From contig JAALGH010000011.1 of NCBI GenBank assembly GCA_011800155.1, positions 1,922,001 through 1,986,000 on the forward strand: DNA of 64,000 nucleotides, read 5' to 3'. The notes under the pieces are model-generated. The model ran no database searches. It was given only the letters and a program-made list of their open reading frames with translations, and was not told where the DNA came from. Position numbers and translations under genes: made by a program. Shown piece by piece: positions 22,609 to 35,342 of the stretch. Numbering within the stretch: the first letter of the stretch is position 1; every line of letters starts with the position of its first letter. This stretch comes from Flammulina velutipes. Taxonomy: Eukaryota; Basidiomycota; Agaricomycetes; Agaricales; Physalacriaceae.

Positions 22609-23694
22609 ATGTTTGATTTTGGTAAAAGGGACTCGCGCAAGTTCATCGACTTGCTCCTCAAATCAACGAACAAATGGATCAACATCGACATGGGGAAAGA
22701 GATCCGTGTTAGTTCTTTCAAACGGGCGTATAACTGCGCGACTCACACTCTATGGATAGGTCGGCGACTTCGGAACGATAGATCCCGCAACTGGCGAGTT
22801 CATGATCGACGGGAACTTGTACGAGGCGCCAGAGACGAAAGCTATCATGGAAAACTATCCCGTCACGTCGGCGCCCGTTGTCGGAATCGAAAGGTTCACC
22901 TCCAACACAGTGAAAGAACTTGGCTTTTCGCCAAAGGTTTCTGTAGGAGTGTGCGTGGATGGTCTCATTCTCTTTCTTGACGTATTCTAACGACAAACCT
23001 ACAGTGAAACCATCATCAACACTAGTTTAGACGCAAGTTGGGAATTCGGTCGCAAACGTAGCGCTATTCTGCTCCTCCTGTCGGCGAGTGTTCGTTACAT
23101 GCGCGGTTTCCCTTCCTCCGCAATCATTGGTCGCCCCGACGTATCCGCTCTCCTGAAGAAGAAGGTCATCTGCACCGATGTCACGTCGTGCCCGGCGTTC
23201 TGTCTTTACCTTTCGAATAGTTGTGAGTTATTCTCAACTCTGCACTCCGTCTTCTAACTAGTCACAGGTGATCATACATTTAGAATCTCATTCAATGCCG
23301 AGGCTCCCATTGTAGTAGCTCCGGGGATCAACGCTGGGGGAGGACTTGGTACCAACTGGAAAGTGCAAGGAGCCCAAGGAATCGTCAAAGAAGGTGTCAA
23401 TACCGAATCCGTCTTCCACCCACTATTCTCGTTGAAGGCGATCAATTGGGGTAGGATAGCAGCTGTAACACGCGGCGAAGCTAATAGTGACGAACCAATG
23501 TGAGTTAGATAACACGTCCTCGACTCTGGATGCGCTCTTTAACGTTGAGTTATGCTAGCTCAACTGACGTCGAAGCGCCATGGGAGGATCTCGACGATGA
23601 TGGGGAACAGATGCTGCTTCCCCAGGATAGTGGCGAGGACCTGGTAAGCTTCTTTCCATTTCACGGGACATGCTTTAATTGACACGGGCAGTAG
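22609..23694 (+). CDS. Conserved basidiomycete hypothetical protein
   Basis: Exons starting at 22609 (MFDFGKRDSRKFIDLLLK) splice in phase through VGDFGTIDPATGEFMIDGNLY, VSVGVSETIINTSLDASWEFGRK, SALLKKKVICTDVTSCPAF, NAEAPIVVAPGINAGGGLG and SLKAINWGRIAAV, and end in an acidic tail (EDLDDDGEQMLLP). The last intron brings a TAG at 23692-23694 directly into frame. About 270 residues. The DFG.IDP.TGEF opening and the small glycine-rich APG...GG.....W segment are characteristic of a protein family common in agaricomycetes with no assigned function. An upstream first exon near 22430 cannot be excluded. Confidence 0.7.
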
Positions 23695-24274
23695 GATTAA
23701 TCGATTATCATGATGATACACATACACAGTATATCGCAACCCTTTGATTCCGTTATATAGCCTCTTTCAACGCGTCCTTTTATCTTGTCTTAGAGAGCGT
23801 CTCTTTGGCCATAGGATTGGGATATCCAGTGGAATGAGGCACAGTTGGTGATGGAGCTATTTGGGACGATTGAACTTGCATCCTATACTTTCTTGGCTGT
23901 CTTATTTCGATAGTACGCGATGAAATCGGCTCTCGTACCACTCCGATGTCCGTCCGATAGAGTCGAGTTGGAAGTGGCGCGCAGTGGAAGTAAAAAGGTT
24001 TCTTTGTCGATGGGTATGGTACATGTCAACGGTGAGTGTTCATATTTAGACCTCTTCTTCCATATCAGCTTATGCTATCTGTGTCGAGCAGTCTGGTAAA
24101 TGCTTATCGGATCAGATAGCCTAATAAGAAGGACAGAACCAACCTTTATCTGCGTCATCTTGCACGCGCCGAGGTGCATGGCGGCGTTAGCCTCGACCAG
24201 TCACGGATTTGGTCTGTCTTTCACATACGCTCAACCTGGTTGCCGGGGGAGATTTTGTATCTCGCTTGCTTCCC
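23695..24274. other. Intergenic or 5' part of caspase gene
   Basis: Contains the 3' end of the previous gene and possible first exons of the caspase gene (a frame from 23923 beginning MKSALVPLR, and in-frame sequence LNLVAGGDFVSRLL just before 24275). I could not decide the true start. Confidence 0.3.
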
Positions 24275-26814
24275 ATGTTGACTATACCTGGGACAAATTT
24301 CGAGCTTGTCGATGTCTTTGATGCTCTTTGGTATCTTCCGCAGTGGTAGTAAGTGTCACTTGCACAAATGATGCGCAATCTTACTCATCTATCATTTATA
24401 GCGATCGTCTCTCCGCGTGGGAAGCAGACACAACCGAGTGAGTACAAGCCAGGTTTGTTGGATTCCATCCTGACTGAATACACACTACCTCTGTAGAGGA
24501 AAACTGAACCCAAAGCCCACACCGGAACAGTAAGCCAGGAATCATCGTTGATCCTCGGTGTTCAACTCCGATTCAGACTGGACCCGCCTCCCAAAGTCAA
24601 GACACTTGCACCCAATCAGGTCAAAGAAGAAGCCAGGTATGACAGGCCCTTCATGACAATACATTTCTGACTCCCGTATAGTCCCCCGTCTCCAATATTC
24701 GCCCTCACGATTGGTATAGACAATTACCTCAATCACGGTTCCATCTTCAGTAACATGACCGGATGCGTAGCAGATGCAGACGACATCGTTGACTTCCTCA
24801 CCAGTACCCTTCGCATCCCTCATGATCATCTCACCAATCTCCGTAATGAAGAGGCCACCGCTGAGGGAATTACGGCCGCTTTTGAATCACTTGCTGGAGA
24901 CGTCCGTATTCCCGAAGGCGCCAATATCTTCATCTACTACGCTGGTCACGGCAGCGAGGCATTGCCTCCCGTAGGCTGGCCTTCGAACGGGCAAATTCAG
25001 ACATTGGTTCCCTATGACTTCGACCCCGGCTCGTCAGTCGATCTCACCACAAAAAACGGATTGGCAGACATCAAAATCAGCCAGCTTCTAGAGAACATCG
25101 CCAATGCGAAAGGAAATAACATCGTAAGTTCTTCTTTATATCCCGACAATACTTGAAATCCACGCCGTGTCGTTCGCAGACAGTTATTTTCGATTCCTGC
25201 CATTCAGGCTCTGGTACTCGCCATGCTGGAAGCCTGGAAGAAGTCATCAGCATCGCAGCTCGTGGCGTGGAGCTTCCTGAAGGAACCAGACTCGGGATCG
25301 ATGCGCTTCCCGTCTCTCGTGGATCCACGGTTCTCCAAAAAGATAAAAACAAGGGACTAGCTTCTCATGTATTTTTGGCTGCCTGTGCCGAGCAACAACT
25401 TGCATTTGAAAGCAGTGGCCGAGGAGCGTTTACGTGCGCTTTGACCAAGCTGCTTCGGTCTGAGGACCTGCGGCAACTCACGTACTCGGACTTGATTCGG
25501 CGCCTTCCTCAGCTCCCCTGGTGAGTATATGGCGTTCGGATTAGTGCTATCATCGCTCATGTAATAGGTTTACAGTCAAAATCCGCAATGCGAAGGGGTG
25601 AATAAAGACCTCATCTTCCTCAACAATTACACCGCTGGATCCCGACGCATTTCTTACAATGTCACCGAGAATGCTTCCAATGGGGACTACGAAATTGATG
25701 CTGGCGAAGCGCACGGAGTTACCGTGGAGGCTGAATTTGCGGTCTACAGCTCGACAGTACCGTCCGAAGAACTTGGCCGTCTTGTCGTTCACAAGACCGA
25801 CGCATTCCAGTCTTATCTTCGCCCTTTGATCATGACAGACGACATGTCCTTCCGCATACCAGAGACTGGTGCTTTCGCTCTCCAAACGCGCATAGGGATC
25901 CTGCACGACGTTCGTCTGCTCATCGAGCTCGACGCTGGCCTCGCTGGTGTACTTACAGCCGTAGGACAGCAGATGCTGACGACATCTGCCTTCAAACCAT
26001 CCATCAAGGTTGTCACTACGCGAGAGGAGAATCCCGATCTCATCGTCACCGCCCGTGGTGGTACTGCCCACTTCGAAATCACCGATCAGATCTGCTGCGA
26101 CGCTGGGCTACATGAGATATATCATCGCCCAGAGACAGACAAAAATACTATGACAAGGGTTCTTCGTGGCGTCGCGGATTTCTACTGGCATCTACATCGC
26201 AAGCCCCAACTTAAGGAGAAGACCATTTCTACCAAAATCAACCTGGAATGTTACGAACTCGTTACTGTCGAAATCGACAACAACCTTCTCCCTGTCATGA
26301 AGCCTACAGGCAACGATCTCCTTGTCAACGGGGCCATCCAGATTGGGATTAGCGATGACCAAAAACCCTACGGCTTTCGTATAAACAACGCATGCAACAT
26401 ACCTCTCTTCGTATCGGTCTTTTACTTCAATATGAGTGATCTTAGTATTGGTGAGTTCCTTTGTTCTGAGCATCGAAGACGTCTAGCTTACCCCTCTTAT
26501 CAGATTCGTACTACCAGCCTCCATCTGCTGGTCACGGAGGCCACGTTGAATCTCTCCCACCTAACAGTTTCCTCACCATTGGCTATGGCACGGGCGGCTC
26601 CCCGCCTTACTCATTTTATCTCGACGAGGGCCAGGAAGTCGATGTTGGATACATCAAGCTGTTCATCTCCACGGAATATGTTGATTACAGCAGTATCCCT
26701 CAGAGGTCACCTTTCCTTCGCGAAGGTCGTGGTAGCAAACCGAAGCTTAAGCCTAGGAGCCAACTTTGGGATACGATGCTCATACCCATTATTCAGCGTA
26801 TGATAAAGATGTGA
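24275..26814 (+). CDS. Caspase-domain (peptidase C14) protein
   Basis: Cysteine protease of the caspase/metacaspase clan. After a short N-terminal region (FELVDVFDALWYLPQW, then a Pro/Lys-rich linker) the core starts FALTIGIDNYLN. The catalytic His is in FIYYAGHGSE (about 24945) and the catalytic Cys in VIFDSCHSGSGTR (about 25200), joined by an in-phase intron at 25124-25180. LRSEDLRQLTYSDLIRRLP and QNPQCEG close the domain. A long C-terminal region (about 400 residues, from 25598) has beta-rich sequence (SYNVTENASNGDYEIDAGEAHGV; FRINNACNIPLFVSVFYFN) seen after the caspase domain in many agaricomycete relatives. Such proteins are candidates for regulated cell death. Overall about 690 residues; the 5' end is uncertain. 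Confidence 0.85.
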
Positions 26815-28081
26815 TGGAAGATTGAGCCCAGTGGCGAACATATACCAATACTACGTAGACATCCTTTCCCATTTAGTCTAACTGATCGGGACACCCTCCC
26901 TTTCACTTTAAGGTCGATATCCACACCATACTAAAGGTTGTCGTTCCAAGCTAAATCAAAGCACTTGGAGTAAGTTTGGGCTGAGAGGAGATCACGCGAC
27001 GATTCAGAGTGGCGTGTCAAATACATTGCGGTTGGGCGCTCGACGTCGTCCTACAAATATATAAAAAGTAAACAGTTCATCATATATGCTCAGGCCCAGC
27101 TGTTAGCACCGTTAATTCAAGCTTATATGGGTACAGTATTAATAGTTTCTCATTGATGTGATTGGCCAGAGTTGCTTGTGACTGTTTGTTTATTCTCCTG
27201 CTCTTCTACTATCATCATCTCCGTCAGTTGTTTATTCGACGCACACTGGAGACACAGTTTGGTGGAAATGGCTCATATGTAAGCATTTATTTATGCCATA
27301 TAAAGCTGCAAGCTGACGGGAGAGCTAAAGTTTAACTTGACACACGAAGTATAACACGGCCAGAGCGTTTGGTAATATTGCTACGGCGAAGAGCTGGCAT
27401 AGGGGATCACCATCGACGGGCGTTGATGTACATAGGTTTTGGTAAGAGGAAACGCAAGTATGCCGCGTCTGCTGCCCCCCAGTATGCATAGGACGACGAC
27501 GCTGGCGAGCGACGGAGTTAAACTGTATCATGGACCATAGTCAAGCTCTGGTATGTCACGTTCTGTCTCTGTCAACTGATGCTAACCGATATTCTAGTAT
27601 TAGACTTTCCAATATATCTCTGAACATAACATGACCGCGACTTACCCATATCTCTCGCCAGACTGCCAAGCGCACGTTCCTCTACTACTCCTTTGCCGTC
27701 ACCTCTGCGGTAACACATGTACTGGTGACCAGAGCATCTGACCCGACGTATTGAACACGGATGGTCGCTGACTGCGACGTAGAATATCGCCCTTTCGTCA
27801 CACTCGCTGTTCTTGGAGTCTTTTTCTGGATGTTGCCCTTCTATCAGACTCGAAATCCACCAGACCCGCGGAATGGCACCATCGGACGATATACAAAGCT
27901 GGCCCCACGCGATGAACAATAGGAAGGTGCGCGTCTTCGCGTAAAGCTAATCAGAGATAGCTGACTCAGTTGACTGCTGACAGTCGTGATTATTCATTCC
28001 GTGAGAACGTTCAGACACTGCTGGTGTACATAGGATAAAGGTTCTGTATTGGTAGTATTGCCCTCTCTTTTCTTGTGCATC
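26815..28081. other. Intergenic with decayed membrane-protein fragments
   Basis: 27150-27400 is the partner of the 13920-14180 duplicate. At 27655-27925 two plus-strand pieces (TAKRTFLYYSFAVTSAVTHV, then FVTLAVLGVFFWMLPFYQTR and IGRYTKLAPRDEQ before a stop) look like the end of a multi-pass membrane protein broken by stops. I cannot name it. No intact gene. Confidence 0.35.
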
Positions 28082-30011
28082 ATGCCCTTTGTTCTTCCTG
28101 ATTACTCTTCTGCTCAGACGGCCGTGGTTCTCAGTCTTGCGTCCCTGACCTACATTATCATCACAAGACTGCTCCTACATCCTCTTAGTTCTTATCCTGG
28201 GCCACGTCTCGCCGCGCTCAGCAACTTGTATGCATTCTATTACGAAATCATTCGGAATGGATTGTTTGTCGAACACCTGCAATACCTCCATAGCGTCTAT
28301 GGTAAGTCTCCTTTATTGCTGCAAGCTCACTTTGTTGACCTCGAATAGGTCCCGTTGTGAGGATTCGCCCTAACGAGGTGAGGAGCCGTCTTCGTGACTG
28401 TAATCTTGAGCTCAACACTTACATAATGCAGCTCCACTTCAGCAATCCACAGGCATTCTTTGCGATCTATCCGCCCCACACAGGCTTTACTAAAGATAAA
28501 GCATTCTACGCTGGGTTCGACGTCGGCGACACTGTCTTCTCCTACCTCAATGCCGATGAGCATAAGGTGCGGAGGGATATCCTGAACCCACTCTTTTCAA
28601 GGCGCGCCATTATCAAGTTTGAGCGCAGCATCCAGGACAAAGTAGGTGTTCAACTTCCCCCTCAGTGTTCGAATTTTTTGAAGCTACAATGTTCAGATCG
28701 ATCTCCTCCTTGAACGTTTACGGGAGTACGGCGATAAGCCCGTTAACTTCCGTTTCGCCTTTCGCTCGCTGACTATGGATATAATCACGACTTACGCCTA
28801 CGGGTATTCTTTTGGTGGCCTCGACGCCCCCGGATTCGACCATCCAATCAATGCCAGCATCGATGGCGCCGTCCGAGCCATGGCTACCTCGAGATATGTG
28901 CCCCCACTTCGGCTACTCCAGAACGTACCGCCCGATCTCATGGCGAAACTCGATACAAGGCTAGCTGGCTACGCATTCATGCGAAATTCCCTCTCCGTCA
29001 ATATTGACAAGCATTTGGCAAACCCTGCCGCGCTGCGCAAAGAGGAGCACGAAACGATTTACCACCACCTTCTTCCAGAATCAGTCGATCCTAGTCTCTG
29101 GCCGTCGAAGAAGTCACTTATCGGCGAGGTTAGCAAGTGTTGGAGGTTCAGAAAGCACTAGTATTGACATTTGCATTAGGCCCAAAATCTCTTACTTGCT
29201 GGGACGGATACGACGAGCAATGCGCTCACGTTCGGGCTGTACCATCTGCTTCTGGACGAGAATGTGCATGTGCGCAAGAGGTTGATCGAGGAGCTGATGA
29301 ACGCTTGGCCGGAGATGAATTCACCCTTCTCATACGAGCAGGCGGAGAAGTTGCCATATCTCGTGAGTGATGCTTCTCCTGCTCCAATGGAACTTTGATA
29401 GCTGACATTCCTCCAGACGGCTGTCGTCAAAGAGTCTCTGAGGATAAGTGTTGGTGTGTTAGTCCAGCTTCCGCGCCTCGTTACTGTCCCCAGGGACATT
29501 GACGGTGTGCATGTTCCGCCTGGTGTAAGCACAGTGGACTGTTTCGCTCGAATTCGTGAATAACGATGTGCTTAGGTGGTGGTCTCTGCATCTGCGTGGT
29601 TCGTCATTATGAACCCAGATGTCTTCCCTCAGCCGGAAAAGTTCATACCGGAACGTTGGTTGCAGTCGAATGTCGCCGAGCTTGATAAGCACCTTGTCGT
29701 CTTCTCTCGTGGCCCCAGGAGCTGTCTCGGGATGAAGTCAGGCGTTCTGTTCTGTGCAATTATAGTGAAGCTGATGTTCTTACTCGTAGTCTGGCCTGGT
29801 GCGAGATGTATATGACTTTGGCGCATCTATGGCGCAAGTTTGAGGTAGAGATGCATAATACTAGGCAAGTCAGGCGAGATAGATGTTATTTATCCTGTTT
29901 GGCTGACTTCTTTCCCGTGGCAGTGCGGAAGACATGAAGGTTCGGGCGTACATGCTGCCTTCATGGTGCGGAGAGGGACTTCGTGCTGTTGTGAAGGAGC
30001 GAGAGAATTGA
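28082..30011 (+). CDS. Cytochrome P450, tandem copy 1
   Basis: Haem-thiolate monooxygenase, anchored in the ER by the N-terminal hydrophobic segment (AVVLSLASLTYIIITRLLL), followed by HPLSSYPGPRLAAL. About ten exons splice in phase to roughly 520 residues. Motifs in order: GPVVRIRPNE, SRRAIIKFE, I-helix AGTDTTSNA, ExxR as KESLR, FIPERW, haem loop FSRGPRSCLG with the Cys ligand, then AWCEMY and a GLRAVVKERE tail. The haem loop splice (atgaa|t) gives GMNLAW as in its two neighbours. The set resembles the trichodiene-oxygenase/benzoate-hydroxylase-like group of fungal P450s. Substrate unknown. First of three tandem paralogues sharing intron positions. Confidence 0.93.
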
Positions 30012-30703
30012 TAATGTGAATGAATTGGATAGGTCAGCAAAGCGTTGGGTTTGAGTTCTATAGCCTTTTACTTCATCCTTCTTGATGTGATTCTTACTTA
30101 TTGAGATGTATCATTGCTTTATTGGTATGCTTTACTCGGCTAGAGTGTACAATCGAAAAAGATATTCCTCAATTTCAGTCACATGACGTGCTCTCTTGTT
30201 CACCTTTACCATCACTCGGATTTTAAGGAATGGCCTTACAGTCATACCGTCTGGCTTCTGCTTCATCCAACGAACGCACATCACCCAACTTAACGCTTGC
30301 TCAATCGTCGCCCGAGTAGGCGGGAATGGGTGACCCGGCGCTTTCGGAAACCACCAAAACACTGGCTGCAATTTACCTGGAACCAACACCGCCCGGTAAC
30401 CATACCCTACGATGGACATTGTGTTATGACATTGCATTTCCTACTCAAACAAAGAAAGGCATTGCAAGAGTCCAAGCTGGCTAGCTTTTTACCACTCCAT
30501 CTTTCAATTTCTTCGCACATGACATCCAAATGCCATTCGGCTTTTCCTCGAATGTGTTAATATCACTCCTGCCGTTGGCGCGTTATATTAGCACTATCAC
30601 GTAGCGCCCCACTCCGAAGTTCAGCGTTCTGCCCGGGCGGCATTTCTCCGTCTACTAGTACTTAACCTTGACGAACGCAGTTCAAGTTTATTGTTCCTCG
30701 GTC
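30012..30703. other. Intergenic between P450 copies 1 and 2, with an unassigned minus-strand ORF
   Basis: A 101-codon minus-strand frame (30437-30132) reads VLVPGKLQPVFWWFPKAPGH and WVMCVRWMKQKPDGM. It has protein-like composition but no recognised domain and no clear promoter, and may be a gene remnant. The remainder is promoter and terminator sequence of the P450 genes. Confidence 0.35.
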
Positions 30704-32614
30704 ATGCCATTGTCACCCTCCAATTTCTCTCCTTACCTTTCCTCTATTTCGCTTGTAGTTCTTTTCTCGGTTCTGTATCTCGTCGCCTCGAGACTTTTCT
30801 TTCACCCGCTCGCCTCGTTTCCCGGACCACGACTCGCAGCGTTGACCGATTTCTATGCAGCGTACTACGAGTTATGGAGGGATGGATATCTCGTCTATCA
30901 GCTCAAAGAGCTTCACTGCGTTTATGGTTAGTTTTGTTTTAGACCATCACTGTCTTCCATGCTGATGAGCTGAGATAGGTCCTGTAGTACGGATTCGGCC
31001 AAACGAGGTGCGCTCCGCACCGACCTTGTGTTACTATGACTCATACTTACCAATCGACAGCTCCATTTTAGCACCCCCGAGGCGTACTTTGCTATTTATC
31101 CGCCAAATTCGGGATTCACCAAAGATCCCGCCTTTTATTCCAGCTTCGGTCTCGGCGAATCCTCCTTTGGTTACTTCGATGTCAAGAAACATAGGAAGAG
31201 GCGAGAACTCCTCAATCCGCTCTTCTCAAGACGTGCAATCACAAAGTTCGAGTGGAATATCCAGGACAATGTGAGACTTCGAAAGTTGTCTCATTACACC
31301 TCAGGCTCACGCAAACTAGATTGACCACTTCGCCGAGCGCCTACGGCAATATGGAACCATGCCCGTAAACTTCAAATGCGGCTTTCGCGCATTGACGATG
31401 GACATCATCACGATGTATTCTTACGGTTACACATTCGGCGGTATAGACGCGCCAGGATTCGACCACCCCATTCCCAGTAGTCTGGACAGCTCCGTCGTCC
31501 TACAGGCGGCATCAAGATACTTCCCCCCGCTCCGCGCTGTCCAGTGGTTGCCTCCGGATGTCTTCACATTGTTGAAGCCAAGCATTGCTGGCTTTGCCTT
31601 TCTTCGAAGCTCCGTTCGTCGTAACGTGGAGACGTTCTTGTCGAATCCGGAATCATTCCAAAAGGCGGATCATGAGACGATCTACCATCACTTGCTGCCA
31701 GAATCGGTGGATCGCAGTCAATGGCCATCGAAGGCGTCCTTAGTTGAAGAGGTATGCCGAGTTGCGTATTGACGGTGGACAGGTTTTGACATCGTTTCAG
31801 GCCGAGATACTAATTGGCGCTGGGACGGATACGACGAGTAATGCACTGAATGTGGGTTTCTTTCATCTTCTTTTGGATGAGAACAAGGAAGTGCGAAAGA
31901 GGTTGGAAAATGAGCTGAAGATGGCCTGGCCAGAGAAAGATTCACCTTTCTCGTTCGAGCAAGCTGAAAAGCTACCGTATCTGGTGAGCATGTTGTATTC
32001 AATCTGTCCGTTTCTGACTCTCCATTTTCAGACAGGCGTCGTGAAGGAATCCTTGAGGTTGAGTATCGGTGCTCCCTTACCACTGTCCCGTCTAGTTGGT
32101 GCTCCAACAACGATCGACAGCTCGTATGTTCCAGCTGGGGTGCGTTTGATAGTCCTTACTTGATCATGGCCAGAGCTGACATGGCTCTAGGTTGTTGTGG
32201 GCGTCTCTTCGAAGTTCCTCCTGTTGAATTCGGAGACCTTCCCTCAGCCGGAGAAATTTATACCTGAACGTTGGGCTCAGCCCAACGCGGCGGAGCTGGA
32301 CAAGCATTTGGTGGTATTCTCCCGAGGCCCCAGAAGTTGTCTCGGTATGAAGTGAGTTTCTTGTCATTATTTCATTATGTGGAAGTCATTAACACTCCAG
32401 TCGGGCGTGGTGTGAAATGTACTTAGTGTTCGCGCATCTGGTGCGCAAGTTTGAGGTCAAGTTGGATGATACGAAGTGAGTTGGTTATCTCTCGTACGAT
32501 GACTGTTTTACTGAGAGCAGTTGCAGTGCGGAGGATATGGTAATTCGGGAGTACATCGTGGCCTCGTGGCGTGGTCGGGGACTTCGTGCCACTTTGAAAG
32601 AGCGAGATGAGTAA
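30704..32614 (+). CDS. Cytochrome P450, tandem copy 2
   Basis: Paralogue of the gene at 28082 with the same exon plan. N-terminal anchor (SSISLVVLFSVLYLVASRLF) and HPLASFPGPRLAAL; then PVVRIRPNE, LLNPLFSRRAITKFE, ALTMDIITMYSYGY, I-helix AGTDTTSNAL, KESLR, FIPERWAQ, haem loop FSRGPRSCLG and a C-terminus GRGLRATLKERDE. All introns keep frame, so it should be functional. Residues in the substrate-recognition regions (for example after HPIPSSLDSS and LSIGAPLPLSR) differ clearly from copies 1 and 3, which suggests different substrates. Confidence 0.93.
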
Positions 32615-33443
32615 GACGAAGTGCGATTCGGTTGAGGGAGATTAGGATTCGGTCCTCAGCATTGGAGCGAGTGGTTACATCCATTGACAAAGGTACCATG
32701 TACCCAAGTCATTCCCGTAGATATTCTGGATCCGTAGACACCAAGCCTCCTCTAATATCTATTTAAACCTTACCTTATGGGCTGGGACGTTATGAAGGAG
32801 GTCGCTGCACTGAGGCTAGTCGCTAGTAATGTAAGGTCACGTGTCATATTGTGATTTTCTTTCCTGGACCACCATGTTGGCCGCGTTCAAATTCGCTAAT
32901 ACCGGTGTAGCCTCCACACAACCATGGCCATAGGATTTACTACGCTTCTCAGTCGCTCGGTATACTACAGCCTGCTCATTCGCTCCAGAATTGTACTAAC
33001 GTATTCGGCAGATACTGAAATAGCCGCTCAGTTGAAGACTAGTACACATTCGAACATTATACGTCGCTGGCTGGCTGCTTGGATATACAGCAAAATGTCA
33101 AGCTAGTACCGCCTTGGAAGCAATAAGTTTGGGATGGTAGCCATAGTGCGCTGCTTTCTCTCCCTGTTAACCAACGCTCATGATTTCTGCCAGCAAAATA
33201 TCTCAGAGACTTCTGTATGCCCGCCATTGGCATTCATCCAACCGACGATTCATCTTCGCGGTCAACGAACCGAGGCGACCTATAAGCTTGGAATTCAATC
33301 TCCCCGTCAAGCCACATAGCGCTATTGGATAGTCTATACTGTTTGCGCTACGGGATGCGAGGTGTCAAACGGTGGCTTCGCAAAGACGCGAACTCTACCC
33401 ATGCACTATATAGGCCGCCGCAGGGAACGACACTCCAGCATCC
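32615..33443. promoter_or_regulatory. Intergenic upstream of P450 copy 3, with TATA element
   Basis: No gene recognised over about 830 bases. A TATATAGG element at 33407-33414 lies 30-37 nt upstream of the ATG at 33444 and is the likely TATA box of P450 copy 3. Confidence 0.45.
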
Positions 33444-35342
33444 ATGATTTTCCCAAACACAGTACCCCATCTTGTCGTCCAGGCTTCATTGGCCCTCATT
33501 ACTTGGGCTTTGTACACAGTCATCTCAAGGCTATATTTCCACCCCCTTAGATCATTTCCTGGACCGCGTTTGGCAGCGTTTTCCGAGATATACGCCGCCT
33601 ACTATGAATTTTGGAAGGAAGGCATGTTCGTACAACACCTCCTAGAACTTCACCGCATATACGGTCAGATCCTATTTTACTTGTAGACGGCATTGCTTAC
33701 TTCAATAGGCCCCGTCGTGAGGATTCGTCCCAACGAAGTCAGTTTCGATCTCGCTACATTGTTATTGACTACTGATGACGGTGGATAGCTACATTTTAGC
33801 ACTCCGCAAGCCTTCTTTGCGATCTACCCTTCTCGCTCCGGCTTCACAAAGGATCCCGCATTGTACAAGGCTTTGGGTGCTGATGGTGGATCTTTGGCCC
33901 TCATCGACGTCAAAGCTCATAAAGCTCGACGGGACCTTATCAATCCTCTCTTCTCTAGGCGCGCAATCATCAAGTTTGAACAAAGCGTTCAAGATATTGT
34001 GAGTCATCTGATTGTGCTGTGCTCATCCTTCTCATCAATTCGACAGATCGATCTCTTCCTTGAGAATCTCTCTGCCTACAAGGAAAAACCTGTCAACTTT
34101 AAATTCGCATTTCGCTCTCTGACCATGGATGTCATCACGACCTATTGCTTCGGGTATTCCTTGGGTGGTGTCTCCGCACCGGATTTTGATCATACAGTGC
34201 CTCCCAGTCTCGGCGACGCGTTGAAGCACTCAATGGTCGTGAGATATATCCCCATAGCTCGCGCTCTACTCAAGCTACCTACTGATATGCTCAAATACGT
34301 TAACGCCAAGGCCGTAGGGTATAAGTCCTTTCAGGAGACCGCTATTATCAATGTCGACAAGTATTTGGCCTCTCCTCACTCCGTGGGCAGTGTAGACCAC
34401 GAAATCATTTATCACCATCTACTTCCCGAGTCAGTGGATCGTAGCGAGTGGCCAGCCAAGCAATCTCTTATTGACGAGGTGAGTCTCTGTCAACGTTTTT
34501 ATAGTCGAAACTAAAATTTCAACCCTTGACAGACTGCGCTTCTCGTCGGCGCTGGAATAGATACAACAAGCAATACACTCAGTGTCGGGTTGTATCATAT
34601 CATTAAGGACAAGGCGGTCAAGAAGACCCTGGAAGATGAGATTATGACGGCTTGGCCGGAGAAGGATTCTCCGTTCTCTTATGAACAGGCAGAGAAGTTG
34701 CGCTTTCTGGTGAGCCCCGTATCCAATCGACATGACGAGCGTGCAGTGAACAGTTCTATAGTCAAGCGTTGTTAAGGAAGCTCTGAGATTGAGTAATGCG
34801 AACGTGATTGCTCTCCCTCGTGTTGCTACGTTTCCGACGGTGATAGACGGCTCTCAAGTTCCAGCTGGTGTAAGTGTTAACATGTCAAATGCCGCCCCCT
34901 TCGTTGATGTTTTCTCCAGACTGTCGTTGGATGCTCGAGCGTCTTCCTGTTGATGGACCCAAAGATATTCCCGGAGCCCCATCGGTTCATGCCCGAACGT
35001 TGGATGCAAGCCGATACCACGGCATTAGAGAAGCACTTGGTCGTCTTTTCTCGTGGACCCAGGAACTGCGTCGGGATGAAGTATGCTTGTGCGTATGATG
35101 GAGTGCTAGCTGAACTGACTTGTTCGCAGTCTGGCGTGGTGTGAGTTGTATGTGACGTTCTCGCATTTGGTGCGCAAGTTTGAGATGGAGCTTCATGATA
35201 CGAGGTATGAGTTCTAGCTTCCTTTCATTGGCACTACTGACTTCGAGACGTTAGCGATGAGGATATGGAGCTACGTGCTTACATGTTACCTTCGTGGCAT
35301 GGTAGAGGATTGCGCGCGGTATTGAAAGAGCGCACCGCCTAA
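33444..35342 (+). CDS. Cytochrome P450, tandem copy 3
   Basis: Third paralogue with the same intron plan. Anchor VVQASLALITWALYTVISRL, then HPLRSFPGPRLAAF; PVVRIRPNE; SRRAIIKFEQ; ALTMD is SLTMDVITTYCFGY; the I-helix reads AGIDTTSNTL, with Ile in place of the first Thr position of the other copies; the ExxR motif is KEALR; FMPERW; haem loop FSRGPRNCVG; and tail GRGLRAVLKER. It is the most divergent of the three in the ADTTAL.KHLVV region. Frame is kept throughout. The change next to the oxygen-activating Thr may alter substrate fit but leaves the DTT core intact. Confidence 0.92.

Noticed and set aside
32924..33320. Short plus-strand frames between P450 copies 2 and 3
   Set aside because: About 60 codons each, without splice partners or recognisable motifs; regarded as chance.
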